A DNA stretch of 64,000 nucleotides, from positions 1 through 64,000 of the forward strand of contig NZ_JBBWVE010000032.1 in the NCBI RefSeq assembly GCF_041903755.1, in the 5' to 3' direction. Shown piece after piece: positions 1 to 9,187 of this stretch; positions within the stretch are counted from its first letter, which is position 1; each line of letters begins with the position of its first letter. Origin of the DNA: Thiocapsa roseilacustris (lineage in GTDB: Bacteria; Pseudomonadota; Gammaproteobacteria; Chromatiales; Chromatiaceae). The translations under genes were made by a program, and so were the position numbers. The notes beneath the pieces are model-generated. The model was given only the letters and a program-made list of their open reading frames with translations, had not been told where the DNA came from and ran no database searches.

Positions 1-70
1 TGCACCTGCACCCCCGACCGGCAAAAAACCGCACAGTCTGAGGCTGCACACCCTAAAAGCACACTCCGGG

Positions 71-487
71 ATGGATCAAAAGAAGTGGCCGTTAGTGGGT
101 CAGTTTAGGTGGCCAGTAACACCATGTCCGTTCGACATTGGCGATGACGGCGCGGAGCGTCTACGCATAGAATCCATCTTCGACGTGATTCAAGGCTATC
201 GAGATCGTGGCGAGGAATATCTACGCTTGCGTAGCCCCATCCGGTTCGACTACGACCCCGCCGCAGCGAGCCTGGAGCACCCGGCGACGCACGTCACGTT
301 GAACCATCAGGACCGCCGCAACCGGCCTGCGGGCCACTCAACCTTGGGCAGTTCGTCGAGTTCATTTTCCGCCGGTTCTACCCAAATGTTGGGCCGAGCA
401 CGACTTCCTGGCCGATACCGATCCGCAGCACTGGCCTCGAGCGATTGGCGGCGAGCACGAGCAGTCACTGCATATGAACTGGCGGGC
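71..487 (+). pseudogene. DUF2290-like gene remnant, frameshifted
   Basis: Reading through three frames reconstructs one protein-like stretch. It starts with IESIFDVIQGYRDRGEEYL, then RFDYDPAAASLEHPATH. A frameshift near 335-345 leads to LNLGQFVEFIFRRFYPN, and a second near 388 leads to WAEHDFLADTDPQHWPRA and ends at SLHMNWR. The order of a FDYDP-type motif, an HPxxH motif and an F-V-x-F-I-F-R-x-F-Y motif is what I remember of DUF2290 proteins. At least two frameshifts make it non-functional. The readable part ends exactly where the truncated vapC on the other strand begins, which points to a recombination junction around 487. The family call is from memory and moderate; the frameshifts are seen directly. 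Confidence 0.45.
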
Positions 488-673
488 CGATCCTTCTCGC
501 ATTGGCTTCTTGGCCGCGCCGAAACGCAGCTCCGCGGCGACGATGATGCTGGTGCAGACCTGTCCCTCGCCGCGCTCGGCGATGCAGTCGCGGATGCGCC
601 CGGCGGGTCGACGCACGAGATCGGAGACGATGTTGGTGTCGAGCAGATTCGCGGGCTTCGGCATGGCGGCCAT
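487..673 (-). pseudogene. vapC: truncated VapC PIN-domain toxin
   Basis: The minus strand from 673 encodes MAAMPKPANLLDTNIVSDLV, then AGRIRDCIAERGEGQVCTS, then IVAAELRFGAAKK. This is a typical VapC N-terminus: LDTNIVSDL carries the first PIN-domain aspartate and AAELRFGA the conserved glutamate. After about 55 residues the reading loses family resemblance. The C-terminal half, with the remaining acidic residues of the active site, is missing and is replaced by the end of the DUF2290-like remnant on the opposite strand. The gene follows vapB by 16 bases, as in an intact vapBC operon. The toxin should be inactive. Confidence 0.7.
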
Positions 674-689
674 GCTCAGCGGGGAATTG

Positions 690-923
690 CTAGAGCTTGA
701 CCGGATCCGGCGCCGTGTCGTGGATGTCCGGGAAGGTGTCGTCAATGGGGTCGAGGGTCGCCAGCACAGCGAGCAGTCTCGGCGGCGGCGCTGGCTCGAT
801 GATGAGGCGGTCGCCGTCCTTGCGGATCAGCGCTTCCTTGCCGGGTAGCTCGAAGTCCCGCGGGATGCGAATCGCTTGATTGCTCCCATTGGTGAAGAGG
901 GTGGCGCGGCGGGGTGCGTTCAT
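690..923 (-). CDS. vapB: VapB-type antitoxin
   Basis: A 77-residue protein (MNAPRRATLFTNGSNQAIRI...) with the AbrB/MazE swapped-hairpin signature: LFTNGSNQAIRIPRDFELPG followed by EALIRKDGDRLIIEP. This fold binds operator DNA, and the acidic C-terminal tail (DTFPDIHDTAPDP) normally neutralises the partner VapC. A start seven codons further upstream is possible, but the family normally begins close to the first strand. The antitoxin frame is intact while its toxin is truncated, so this is an orphan antitoxin. It may still bind its own promoter. Confidence 0.75.
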   Translation of the reverse strand: MNAPRRATLFTNGSNQAIRIPRDFELPGKEALIRKDGDRLIIEPAPPPRLLAVLATLDPIDDTFPDIHDTAPDPVKL

Positions 924-1182
924 GGATGCTGATCGACTGGGCATAGGTTACAGCAGAGGTTAGCACGGGGCGTACAACGCCGGGCGATGCGTTGAACTCG
1001 GGTCAACGATGCCGGCCGCAGTTAGGCTTCCCCTTCAGCGCCGGCTCGACCCGGCCGTGACCCGACCGGTACGAACCGGGTCGGTTACGCAGGCGCGGTC
1101 GAGTTCGTCGGCGGCCAGCACGTTGCGCGTGGTCAGCGAGCTGAAGCGATCGAAATCGCGCTACTTACTTTTACTCGCTGCG

Positions 1183-1271
1183 CATTCCACGCCATTCGGC
1201 CACCTGTTCCACCAACATCCGGCCAGCGATTCCACCGGCATTCTGCCACCCGTTCCACGGCCATTCGGCCG
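1183..1271. repeat. Four degenerate ~23 bp tandem units at an IS21-type end
   Basis: Four imperfect units of the form ATTCCAC...CATTCGGCCA follow each other directly (TTCCACGCCATTCGGCCA, TTCCACCAACATCCGGCCA, TTCCACCGGCATTCTGCCA, TTCCACGGCCATTCGGCC). They lie just beyond the 3' end of the istB fragment. IS21-family elements carry multiple short repeats at their ends that bind the transposase, so these are read as one end of a decayed IS21 copy. The rest of the 976-1307 gap shows no gene. Confidence 0.6.
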
Positions 1272-1307
1272 GGGCAGTCGGAGCGAAGCGGCGCAGGCGA
1301 GTCATTG

Positions 1308-1493
1308 TTACTCGGCGGGTGTGGTCGGCGTCAACGTCCGGGCGTGACGTTTGCGCATCGACTCGCCTTTAAGGGTAATCCGGTAGGCGTTGTGGACCAG
1401 TCGATCGAGGATCGCATCGGCCAGGGAGGGATCGCCGATCAGGTCATGCCAATGCTCGACCGGCAGCTGGCTGGTGATGAGGGTGGCGCGCCG
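1308..1493 (-). pseudogene. istB: IstB C-terminal fragment (IS21 helper ATPase)
   Basis: The minus strand encodes RRATLITSQLPVEHWHDLIG, then DPSLADAILDRLVHNAYRI and TLKGESMRKRHA. This is the highly conserved C-terminus of IstB, the AAA+ ATPase that loads IS21-family transposase. Only about 61 of some 250 residues remain. Walker A and B motifs and all of istA are absent, so the element cannot move itself. The frame continues upstream to about 1613 with unrelated low-complexity sequence. Confidence 0.85.
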
Positions 1494-1689
1494 GCCCAGC
1501 CGCATCTGCACGTCTTGCCGATGGGAACGCTGTTGGCGTAGGGGGCGCGCACGGTTACGACGGCGCTGCGGGCGATGGGGCTGAGCGCGCAATGGCGCTT
1601 CAAGCGTGATCATCGGGTACTGAATCGGGGGTTTGTCGTCGCGGCAGGGGGCTCGGATTCTGCTGGGGCTGTTGCTTGGGATGTTGCCT

Positions 1690-2117
1690 GCTCAGCGGTG
1701 TGTCTGTGGCATACCCCGGGATGGCCGCCGTTGCCGATTCACTGGGTGCTCGTGGTCGATCCCGACGGCCGGCTGCCAACGCAAGCCTTCGTCCACCGAC
1801 CTGAACCTGTCGCCGACCCGCGTCGTGGTCTGTTGGTTTGGCGTTGGTCGCTCGAGGTCACTTTCGAGGACGTCCGGCGCCACCTCGCCGTCGAAACCCG
1901 GCGCCAGTGGAACGATCCGGCGATCGCACCCACCACGCCGATGGCGATGCCGATGCCGCTGTTGTCGCTCGGGTGTCTCATGGTCTCCCGGTGGCGCGAG
2001 CGCCGGGTCACTCTGCCACGCACAACCGCCTGGTATATCAAGTCCCGCGCCACCTTCTCCGATGGCCTCGCCCTGGTGCGGCGGACGATCTGGCTGAGGA
2101 AAATGGCGTCAACTTAA
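1690..2117 (+). pseudogene. DDE transposase remnant, frameshifted
   Basis: One frame reads CLWHTPGWPPLPIHWVLVVD and PDGRLPTQAF. A second supplies SSTDLNLSPTRVV. The first frame then resumes with LVWRWSLEVTFEDVRRHLAV, ETRRQWNDPAIAPTTP, and AWYIKSRATFSDGLALVRR. This is the C-terminal half of an IS4-superfamily (IS701-like) transposase; WRWSLEVTFED carries the catalytic glutamate region. At least two frameshifts and a missing N-terminal half show it is dead. A short open stretch (LRPEEEMVLTSSKSLDRLLD) to 2194 may belong to the same decayed region. Confidence 0.7.
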
Positions 2118-2194
2118 GGCCCGAGGAGGAGATGGTCCTAACTTCGTCCAAGAGCCTCGATCGCCTGCTGGATAAGCTCGCGGCGACCGCCTAG

Positions 2195-2437
2195 GTTGTC
2201 CAAAGTCGAGCCAGCCCAAGGCGCTTGAGATGCGCCTCGTCGTGGGGCTCGAATTGCTCTTCGCAGGAGACTGACATGCTGGCATAACCTCATGATGTTA
2301 AAAAGGCAACCCATCGCGAGCGAGAGTACGAGGTGACATTCAAAGGCCGACGCCGTGCTTCCTCAGTCTAGCGGTTTCGTCCAACTGTTCGTTGGCGAGG
2401 GGTTCGGCTATCGCGACTCGACAGCCGAAGGTTGCAG
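2195..2437. other. Intergenic, nothing recognised
   Basis: Between the transposase remnant and the 3' end of the hybrid kinase gene I see no gene, clear terminator or repeat. Confidence 0.6.
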
Positions 2438-5400
2438 TCATTCCGATGCGGGTTCGGTTGTCTCCGGAGATGCGCCGCTCGGCTCGGCACGGTCATGGCT
2501 GGGCAGCCAGAGTGCGAGACTCCGGTACAGCTCGCCGGTGTCGATCGGTTTGGCGAGGTGTCCATTCATGCCGGCCTCTCGGGCGCCGTTCCGATCAATC
2601 TCCATCACTGCCGCCGAAAGGGCAATGATCGGTAGATCCGGACGCTCGAGACGAATCCGCCGGGTCGCCTCGAAGCCGTCCATGATCGGCATCTGCAGAT
2701 CCATGAGGACGAGGTCGAAGTCCCATGTCGTCGCCAGCTCGACCGCCTCGACACCGTTATCGGCCAGGGTCACGACTGCACCGGTGCGCTGAAGCATGCG
2801 TTTTGCGACCTCCTGGTTCAATGCATTGTCTTCCACCAGTAAGATCGCTGCACCGGTGAAGGAGGGCGTCGGAGCCAGGGCCGGTCGCGAGGGTTTGTCG
2901 GGTTGCGGCTTTTCGCCACGGGCTTCGAGCAGGCTGTCGAGCAGGGCCGATGCGGTGACCGGTTTGCCCAGGAAGCCGTGGAGCCCCGTGCGGTCTTTCG
3001 GCAGGTCGTCGCGGTTGTAGCCGCTGACGATGATCGCCGGTGCCGCGGCACCGGTCAGGACGCCCTCTTTGCGCAATCGGAAGAGCTGCCGGACGGCCTC
3101 CAGCCCGTCGATCTCGCCGGGCATCTTCCAGTCCATGAGGATGCAATCGAAGGCCATGCCGGCCCGTTCGGCCTCAATGACGGCCTGCACCGCAGCGGCC
3201 CCGCTTGCGGCCTCCTCGACCCGGCAGCGCCAACTTTCCAGGATCTCGCGGAGCACGGTTCTGGCGACGGCGTGGTCGTCGACGACCAAGACTCGGGTCC
3301 CGGCGATCTTCCCGACAGTGCCTGGGTCGGTGTCCCCCCGCGAGACAGGCAGGTCGATGTTGAATGAAAAGATGCTGCCCTCTCCGGGCAAGGAGGCGAC
3401 CTCAAGCTTGCCGCCCATGCGTTCGACCAGCTTGCGGCTGATCACCAGTCCCAACCCGGTGCCGCCGTATTTGCGTGTCGTGGAGCTGTCGGCTTGCGAG
3501 AAGGCATGGAACAGGCGATCGACCTGTCCCGGGTTCATGCCGATCCCGGTGTCCGAGACCTCGAAGCGCAGCCGAACCTGATCGGTATCCCCGCCCAGTC
3601 GGGTGATCCGAACCTCGACGGTCCCCTGCTCGGTGAACTTGAGCGCATTGCCGAGCAGGTTGGTCAAGACCTGGCCCAGACGCAGCGCATCGCCGAGTAG
3701 TGTCCGAGGGGCATCGGGGGACACGCGAAAGACAAGCTCGAGGCCCTTCTCGCCCGCAGCCGAGCCGAAGAGCGTGGCCATTTGCTCGAGGAGCTGATCG
3801 ATTCGAAACGGACGGGACTCCAGCTCCAGCTTGCCCGCCTCGATCTTGGAGTAATCCAGGATGTCGTTGATGATCCCGAGCAGCAGTCGCGATGAGCCGT
3901 GAATCTTGCCCAGATAGTCGCGCTGCTCGTCGTTCAGATCGGTTCCCAACAGGATCTGGCTTAGTCCGATCACGGCGTTCATCGGCGTGCGGATCTCGTG
4001 GCTCATGTTGGCGAGGAACTCGCTCTTGGACCGGCTGGCGGCCTCCGCTTGCTCGCGGCTGAGTCGCAGCGAGTCCTCGGTCTCGCGTCGTTTCTGAACG
4101 TTCACGAGCATCTGCGCGAACACCGTCAGCAGACGCCGCTCGGTGTCGGAGTAGCGATGGTGCCTGCGCACCGAATCGAAGCCGACGAATCCTCGGCACC
4201 GCGGCCCGTCCATCATGGGTACGGCGATGGCGCTCTTGATCCCTTGGGGCTCGAGCACCTGTCTCACACTGCTCTCGGGTGCAAGCGAGTGCACATCGGC
4301 GACGTAGACGGTGCCGCCTGTCCGATGGGTCGCGACCCAATCGGAGACCATGCCGGTCGGAACAGCCTGCAAGGCGTCGATCTGCGGCTCGATCCCCCGG
4401 GCGCACCATTCGTGCGTGTTGGTGGTGATCTGCCGCTCGAAATCGTAGGTGAAGAGGTAGGCCCGATCAGCGCCGACGAACTCCCCCAGATGCCCCAGCG
4501 AGGTCTCGATGACCGAATCGACCCGGTCGAGCGGCAGGCTGATATAGGTCGCCGAGATCTCCATCAAGAGATCCTGTAAACGGGTCTCTCTCTGCAGCGC
4601 CTTTTCGCTGTCCTGAAGATGGGCAAAGGTGTCCAGGCGCTTGATGGTGCTGCCGATGACCTGCACGAGAAGCTGCAGGAGGCCGAGGTCGCTTTCCGCC
4701 CAGGCATGCGCCGGACGTAGGGCATCGAAGCCGACGAAGCCCCCGAGTCGGCCGCCGCTGTCGACCATGGGCAGGCATAGGAGCGACTGGATGCCTTGAG
4801 CGAGAAACTCTGCTTTCTCGGCCGCTGCCTCCTCCGGGAGGGTGGCCACGTCGGGAATCAGGACCGGTTCGCCGGTTGCCATCCAGGCCTGCCACCAAGG
4901 CATCCCTTCGCTCATCTGGTCTTGCGAACGCCCCATCTGAGACGGGATGCCCGGGGCACACCACTCATGGGTGTTGGTCATCCGGGAGCCATCCTCGGAG
5001 AAACGGAACAAGTAGGCCCGCTCGACTTCGAGGAGCTCGCCCAGTCTTTGGAGGGTCCGATCGAGGATAGCGTCGAAATTGTCCGGGCGAGCCCTCGCGA
5101 ATCGGGCGGAGATCGCGGCGGCGGCACTCTCCAGTGCCAAACGTCGTGCGGTCTCGGCCTGCGTGCGTTTGCGTTCGGTGACGTCGCGCGCAGCGGCATA
5201 GATTAGCTCCCCGCTGGGGAAGGAGCGCCACTCAATCCACCGATAGCTGCCGTCTCGACACCGGTAGCGGTTCTCGAAATCCAGGATCGTTCCTTGTGCG
5301 TTGAGGCGTCGGGTCGCCTCGAGCGTCGCGTCGCGATCTTGCGGATGCACGAAATCGATAAAAGGATGCCCTTCCAACTCCTCGGGCGGATAGCCGAGGG

Positions 5401-7699
5401 TCCGCTCCCATTCCGGGTTCACGCGCAAGAAGCTGCCCTCGGCGTTGACGATGCAGAACATGTCGAGCCCGGTCGTGAAGAACCGGTTGAGCTCCTCGGT
5501 TCGGGCGTTGACCAGACCGACCAATCCCGCATGGCGACGCGCCAGGAGCGTGGCCATAAGCGCGAATGCGGCGGTCAGTGCGAGCCCCGTGAGCGCCGTG
5601 ATCCATCCCGCCCGCATGGGATGCCTGCTCAGGAACTCCGGTCCCGCGTAGGCCGTCACCGCAAAGACCTCGCCGAAGATCGGAATGAGGCGGGTCAGCG
5701 ACGGTCCGGCGGGAAGCTCGCCGTTCGGAGTCCAATTCGATGCGAGTGGCTCGAAGTGTCCCGAGCGGTGCAGGTAAGCGATCTGCAGGCGCACGGCCCT
5801 GTCCGGTCCGTCGCTCAGCAGAAGGGTATCCATGCGCAGCGCGGCGACGACAACGCCGCGCATATCGCCGGAGGCGCCGAATACCGGTCGAAAGACACGG
5901 ACACCCTTCGGGCTTCCTGGCTCGAGCACGAAGGTGATGGGTTCGGTCGCGGTGGGTAGGCCGCCGAGCGTCGCCGCCTCGATGGCTGCGCGGCGTTGTG
6001 GATCCGAGGCAAAGTCGTAGCCGAACGCCTGTACGTTTGCTGTCGTGGATGGCGCCACGAAGAGGACGGGGTAGTGAGTGTCGCGCGCCGTCACAGGTAC
6101 AGGCCCCTGCTGTGCGTCCTCCTGCCACATCCTCGGGTCCTCGATGCCGGCGGCCTCGGCCCTTGCGCGGAAATCATCCAAGTCTGCTGCGTCTACCCGT
6201 GGCGCCCAACCCCATGCACGTACGGCCGGATTGCGGGTGAGATAGCCCGTGTAGCGGGCGAAGTCCTCTGCGGTGATAGCCGTCGCGCTTTCGATGAAGC
6301 TCGCCAACCCCTCGAGCTCGGTATCGCGCAGGTTGTGCAAGCTTCCGGCGAGCGCCTCGGTGCGCGCGCTCGCCAATTGGGCGAATGACCAGTCGCGGGC
6401 ATGGCCCTCGCGCTGATGGGCCGTCCATGCGGCAAAGAGGGTCAAGGCAAGACCCAAGGCGAAGACCAGCGCCGCCTCCAAATGGCGTAACCGTCGTGCG
6501 GCATGCGCATCGAGTCGGGCGCGTCTGATCAGCAACGCCGTGCCCGTGAGGATGATCAGGATCAGCACGAGCGTCAGTACGAGTATCGGCGCGGCGGCCT
6601 TCGCGAGAGCGGTCCTCCAGGTGCGGGCCTCCACGTCGATACCGAGCACGGCGACGACGTCTCCTTGGACGCGATAGGCCCCGGCACAGACGATGATGTC
6701 GCCGACGCGCTGGACGAAGGTCGTCTTGGGCTCGATGCGCTGGTTGATCGGGTTCTCGTATTCGTAGGCCACCCAACCACTGCCGCTCGAGAGGGCAATG
6801 CGCTGAATCTCCTTGCGGAATAGGGTGCCGCCGACACGGTCCGGTCTGTCGATCCAATTTTGCCCCACCAGATCGGGCCTGACCGGATGGGCCAGGAAGG
6901 TCATGTCCAGATCGTAGGCAAAGGCGTAGAGATCGCCCCGATGGAAGGGGCCGTTCGGCTCGCGCAAGGCATCGAGCAGGGCCTCGCGGCCATGCTCGCC
7001 TGCATAGGCCGCAGCGTTTTGCACCAGCGCGCGGGCCTCGGCCGGGAGCGCGTTGCCTCGGACGGCCTTGCTCGGCTCGAAGATCGGGACCTGGGCCGAG
7101 ACCCAGGTTCCCCAGCGGTCGACGAGCGGTCCTTCCACATGCTCGTCGCCGGTGGCGAAGACACGCCGCTCGCCCTCCGATGCCTCGTCGTAGAGATCGC
7201 CGGGGGGCGAGTAGTCCTCGGAGTCGGGTGCCTCGTTGTCGACGAAGATGAACAATTGCCCATCGGCACGACGTCCCATCAGAGAGACGAACCGGTAGCG
7301 CGGATCCGTCCGCGCCACGGTGGCAAGCTGGCTCTTGAGTCGCTGATATTCGGGTTTATCCACGTCCGAGAGGTCGCCCGCAAGGACGGCGATGCGCTCG
7401 ACGTTCAGCGATTGTGCCAACAGCCGCGTCTCCAAAAGCAGGCTGTCTTTCATCTCGCGATCCGCCAGCCCGACCGACCACCAGGCCCCGAGCGATCCAA
7501 GGATCAGCACCGACAGCGACAAGGCGATCGCCGCGCGCATCAAGAGGCGCTGCGATCCCGAGCCGGGGGCGCCGATTACTCGGCGGAGCGCTTTGCGCGT
7601 CAAGACGTTCTCGGTCCGCGTCGGGTCATGGAACTGCGCGGTATCGCGATCGCGCGGGGCGGCTTCGAAACAGGCCGCACGTGAGATCGCCGATCGCAC
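2438..7699 (-). CDS. Large membrane hybrid sensor histidine kinase
   Basis: A 1753-residue hybrid kinase. In order: TM1 (~54-76), a periplasmic sensor (~77-370), TM2 (~371-392), TM3 (~407-426), a CHASE-type periplasmic domain (~440-690), TM4 (~698-720), PAS (~738-848), two tandem GAF domains (~865-1020 and ~1050-1200), HisKA with NMSHEIRTPM (His1234), HATPase_c with NLLGNALKFTE, DTGIGM and YGGTGLGL, then two receiver domains with phospho-acceptors Asp1523 (LMDWKMPG) and Asp1667 (LMDLQMPI). Both GAFs contain NTHEWCA, so they look duplicated. No HPt domain is present, so phosphotransfer beyond the receivers needs a separate protein. It begins with GTG without an obvious ribosome site; later starts before TM1 are possible. 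It is the last gene of the minus-strand signalling cluster, 51 bases after the diguanylate cyclase. The ligand is unknown. Confidence 0.9.
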   Translation of the reverse strand: MRSAISRAACFEAAPRDRDTAQFHDPTRTENVLTRKALRRVIGAPGSGSQRLLMRAAIALSLSVLILGSLGAWWSVGLADREMKDSLLLETRLLAQSLNVERIAVLAGDLSDVDKPEYQRLKSQLATVARTDPRYRFVSLMGRRADGQLFIFVDNEAPDSEDYSPPGDLYDEASEGERRVFATGDEHVEGPLVDRWGTWVSAQVPIFEPSKAVRGNALPAEARALVQNAAAYAGEHGREALLDALREPNGPFHRGDLYAFAYDLDMTFLAHPVRPDLVGQNWIDRPDRVGGTLFRKEIQRIALSSGSGWVAYEYENPINQRIEPKTTFVQRVGDIIVCAGAYRVQGDVVAVLGIDVEARTWRTALAKAAAPILVLTLVLILIILTGTALLIRRARLDAHAARRLRHLEAALVFALGLALTLFAAWTAHQREGHARDWSFAQLASARTEALAGSLHNLRDTELEGLASFIESATAITAEDFARYTGYLTRNPAVRAWGWAPRVDAADLDDFRARAEAAGIEDPRMWQEDAQQGPVPVTARDTHYPVLFVAPSTTANVQAFGYDFASDPQRRAAIEAATLGGLPTATEPITFVLEPGSPKGVRVFRPVFGASGDMRGVVVAALRMDTLLLSDGPDRAVRLQIAYLHRSGHFEPLASNWTPNGELPAGPSLTRLIPIFGEVFAVTAYAGPEFLSRHPMRAGWITALTGLALTAAFALMATLLARRHAGLVGLVNARTEELNRFFTTGLDMFCIVNAEGSFLRVNPEWERTLGYPPEELEGHPFIDFVHPQDRDATLEATRRLNAQGTILDFENRYRCRDGSYRWIEWRSFPSGELIYAAARDVTERKRTQAETARRLALESAAAAISARFARARPDNFDAILDRTLQRLGELLEVERAYLFRFSEDGSRMTNTHEWCAPGIPSQMGRSQDQMSEGMPWWQAWMATGEPVLIPDVATLPEEAAAEKAEFLAQGIQSLLCLPMVDSGGRLGGFVGFDALRPAHAWAESDLGLLQLLVQVIGSTIKRLDTFAHLQDSEKALQRETRLQDLLMEISATYISLPLDRVDSVIETSLGHLGEFVGADRAYLFTYDFERQITTNTHEWCARGIEPQIDALQAVPTGMVSDWVATHRTGGTVYVADVHSLAPESSVRQVLEPQGIKSAIAVPMMDGPRCRGFVGFDSVRRHHRYSDTERRLLTVFAQMLVNVQKRRETEDSLRLSREQAEAASRSKSEFLANMSHEIRTPMNAVIGLSQILLGTDLNDEQRDYLGKIHGSSRLLLGIINDILDYSKIEAGKLELESRPFRIDQLLEQMATLFGSAAGEKGLELVFRVSPDAPRTLLGDALRLGQVLTNLLGNALKFTEQGTVEVRITRLGGDTDQVRLRFEVSDTGIGMNPGQVDRLFHAFSQADSSTTRKYGGTGLGLVISRKLVERMGGKLEVASLPGEGSIFSFNIDLPVSRGDTDPGTVGKIAGTRVLVVDDHAVARTVLREILESWRCRVEEAASGAAAVQAVIEAERAGMAFDCILMDWKMPGEIDGLEAVRQLFRLRKEGVLTGAAAPAIIVSGYNRDDLPKDRTGLHGFLGKPVTASALLDSLLEARGEKPQPDKPSRPALAPTPSFTGAAILLVEDNALNQEVAKRMLQRTGAVVTLADNGVEAVELATTWDFDLVLMDLQMPIMDGFEATRRIRLERPDLPIIALSAAVMEIDRNGAREAGMNGHLAKPIDTGELYRSLALWLPSHDRAEPSGASPETTEPASE

Positions 7700-7750
7700 A
7701 TGCCGACGTCGAGCGTGCGCTCCATCGCCGAGCGATCCATGTCCTTCGGT

Positions 7751-9181
7751 TCAGGATGAACCCACCACACGATCCCGGCCCCCCTCTTTGGCCCGATAGA
7801 GCCGTTGATCCGCGATCTCGACAAGGCCGTCGACATCCATCCCGGCATATTCGCATACGCCGCTGCTTACGGTGACCCGAAGCCCGGGTTGACTCGAGGT
7901 CAGGGCCTTGACGGCGCAGCGAATGCGCTCGGCGACCTCCATCGCCAAGGCGGCGGACGTATGGGGGAGGATCACGAGGAACTCCTCTCCTCCGTAACGG
8001 CCGCTCACGTCGACATCGCGCGTGCAGGTGCGCAAGGTCGCGGCAACCTTCACCAGGACCTCGTCGCCGACCCGATGCCCGAAGGTGTCGTTGATCGTCT
8101 TGAAGCTGTCCAAGTCGAGCAGGATGACCGAGAGCGCGTCGCCGTAACGTTTGGCGCGCTCGATCTCCTCGGCAAGCTTCTGCAGAAGATAGCGTCGGTT
8201 GTAGGCTCCGGTCAGACCATCGGTCAAGGAGGCGAGGCGTAGCTCGTCCTGGGTCGCCTTCAGCTCCGAGATGTCGACCAAAGAGATAAGCCGGCTCGAG
8301 ACGCCCGAAAACCGAAGCGGCATCGCCGAGACGACCGCCCAACGTCGACTTCGGCCACTCGTCAGGATCCGGGCTTCGCGCTGCTCGCCGACCCCGTCGG
8401 GGATTCCGTCGGCAGCCAGTGCCTCCCATGCCATGCTGTTCAACCGCCCGGTGCTGTCGGGTTCCAGGGAGAGATAGGTCTTGGCCGCTTGGTTGGCTTG
8501 CGTGACCCCTCCCGCGCCGCGCTCGTCCAAGATTATCGGGAAGGGTGCCGCCTCGAACAGGGTGCGTAGGTTGGACTCGCTCTCGCCGAGTCTGCGCAAC
8601 ACCCGGCTGGCCCCGAACCAGGCAAGACCGATGACCAGGAGCATGGCGCCGCCGACCCACAGGAGCTTGCCGCGCACGCTGCCGATCAGATCGTTCAGGA
8701 ACTGCGGGCTGGAGTAAAAGGTGGCGATCCCGACCAGAAGGTGACCGTCCGGATCGTAAAGCGGCACCTCCGTCACGAAACAATCGGCACACCGGTCGAT
8801 CCCCCGCGCGAGATCGAGGCTGTCGGGTGGAAGCGCGACCAGATCCCCGTCGAGGACGAGGGTAATCCGTCGGACGAAGGGCGTTTTTGTGGACTCATCC
8901 TTCAGCAGCAGCACGGCATCGAGCTCGGTTCGGATCGCGTCGGCGAGCCGGTCGGGCTGCTGATCGTTGCGCAGCAATGACTCGATCCCGCTGGTCTGGG
9001 CCTGGGCGAACGCGCGCGAGCGGCTCTCGGCCTCGGCGCGCAGGGTCGGCTCGATGACCAACACCCAATGCAGCGCGATCAGCGTCGTGAGCAGGATCCC
9101 GAGCAGCGCAAAGATCAGGGCGAGGTTGCGCTCGAGAGTCAGCGAGAACCGTCGATGCGTGGTCAAGGTCATGTCGTTCAT
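7751..9181 (-). CDS. Membrane diguanylate cyclase with PAS domain
   Basis: A 476-residue protein that should make cyclic di-GMP. TM1 (~18-44) and TM2 (~172-190) enclose a periplasmic sensor of about 125 residues. A PAS-like region (~200-305) is followed by a GGDEF domain from ~318. RYGGEEF (GGEEF at 397-401) is an active-type signature, and RDVD (388-391), five residues upstream, matches the RxxD inhibitory site for product feedback. The periplasmic domain contains CADC (131-134), a CxxC pair that could sense redox or bind metal. It lies 6 bases after a small exported protein and 51 bases before the hybrid kinase, in the same direction, so they are probably co-transcribed. Confidence 0.9.
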   Translation of the reverse strand: MNDMTLTTHRRFSLTLERNLALIFALLGILLTTLIALHWVLVIEPTLRAEAESRSRAFAQAQTSGIESLLRNDQQPDRLADAIRTELDAVLLLKDESTKTPFVRRITLVLDGDLVALPPDSLDLARGIDRCADCFVTEVPLYDPDGHLLVGIATFYSSPQFLNDLIGSVRGKLLWVGGAMLLVIGLAWFGASRVLRRLGESESNLRTLFEAAPFPIILDERGAGGVTQANQAAKTYLSLEPDSTGRLNSMAWEALAADGIPDGVGEQREARILTSGRSRRWAVVSAMPLRFSGVSSRLISLVDISELKATQDELRLASLTDGLTGAYNRRYLLQKLAEEIERAKRYGDALSVILLDLDSFKTINDTFGHRVGDEVLVKVAATLRTCTRDVDVSGRYGGEEFLVILPHTSAALAMEVAERIRCAVKALTSSQPGLRVTVSSGVCEYAGMDVDGLVEIADQRLYRAKEGGRDRVVGSS

Positions 9182-9187
9182 GCAGCG

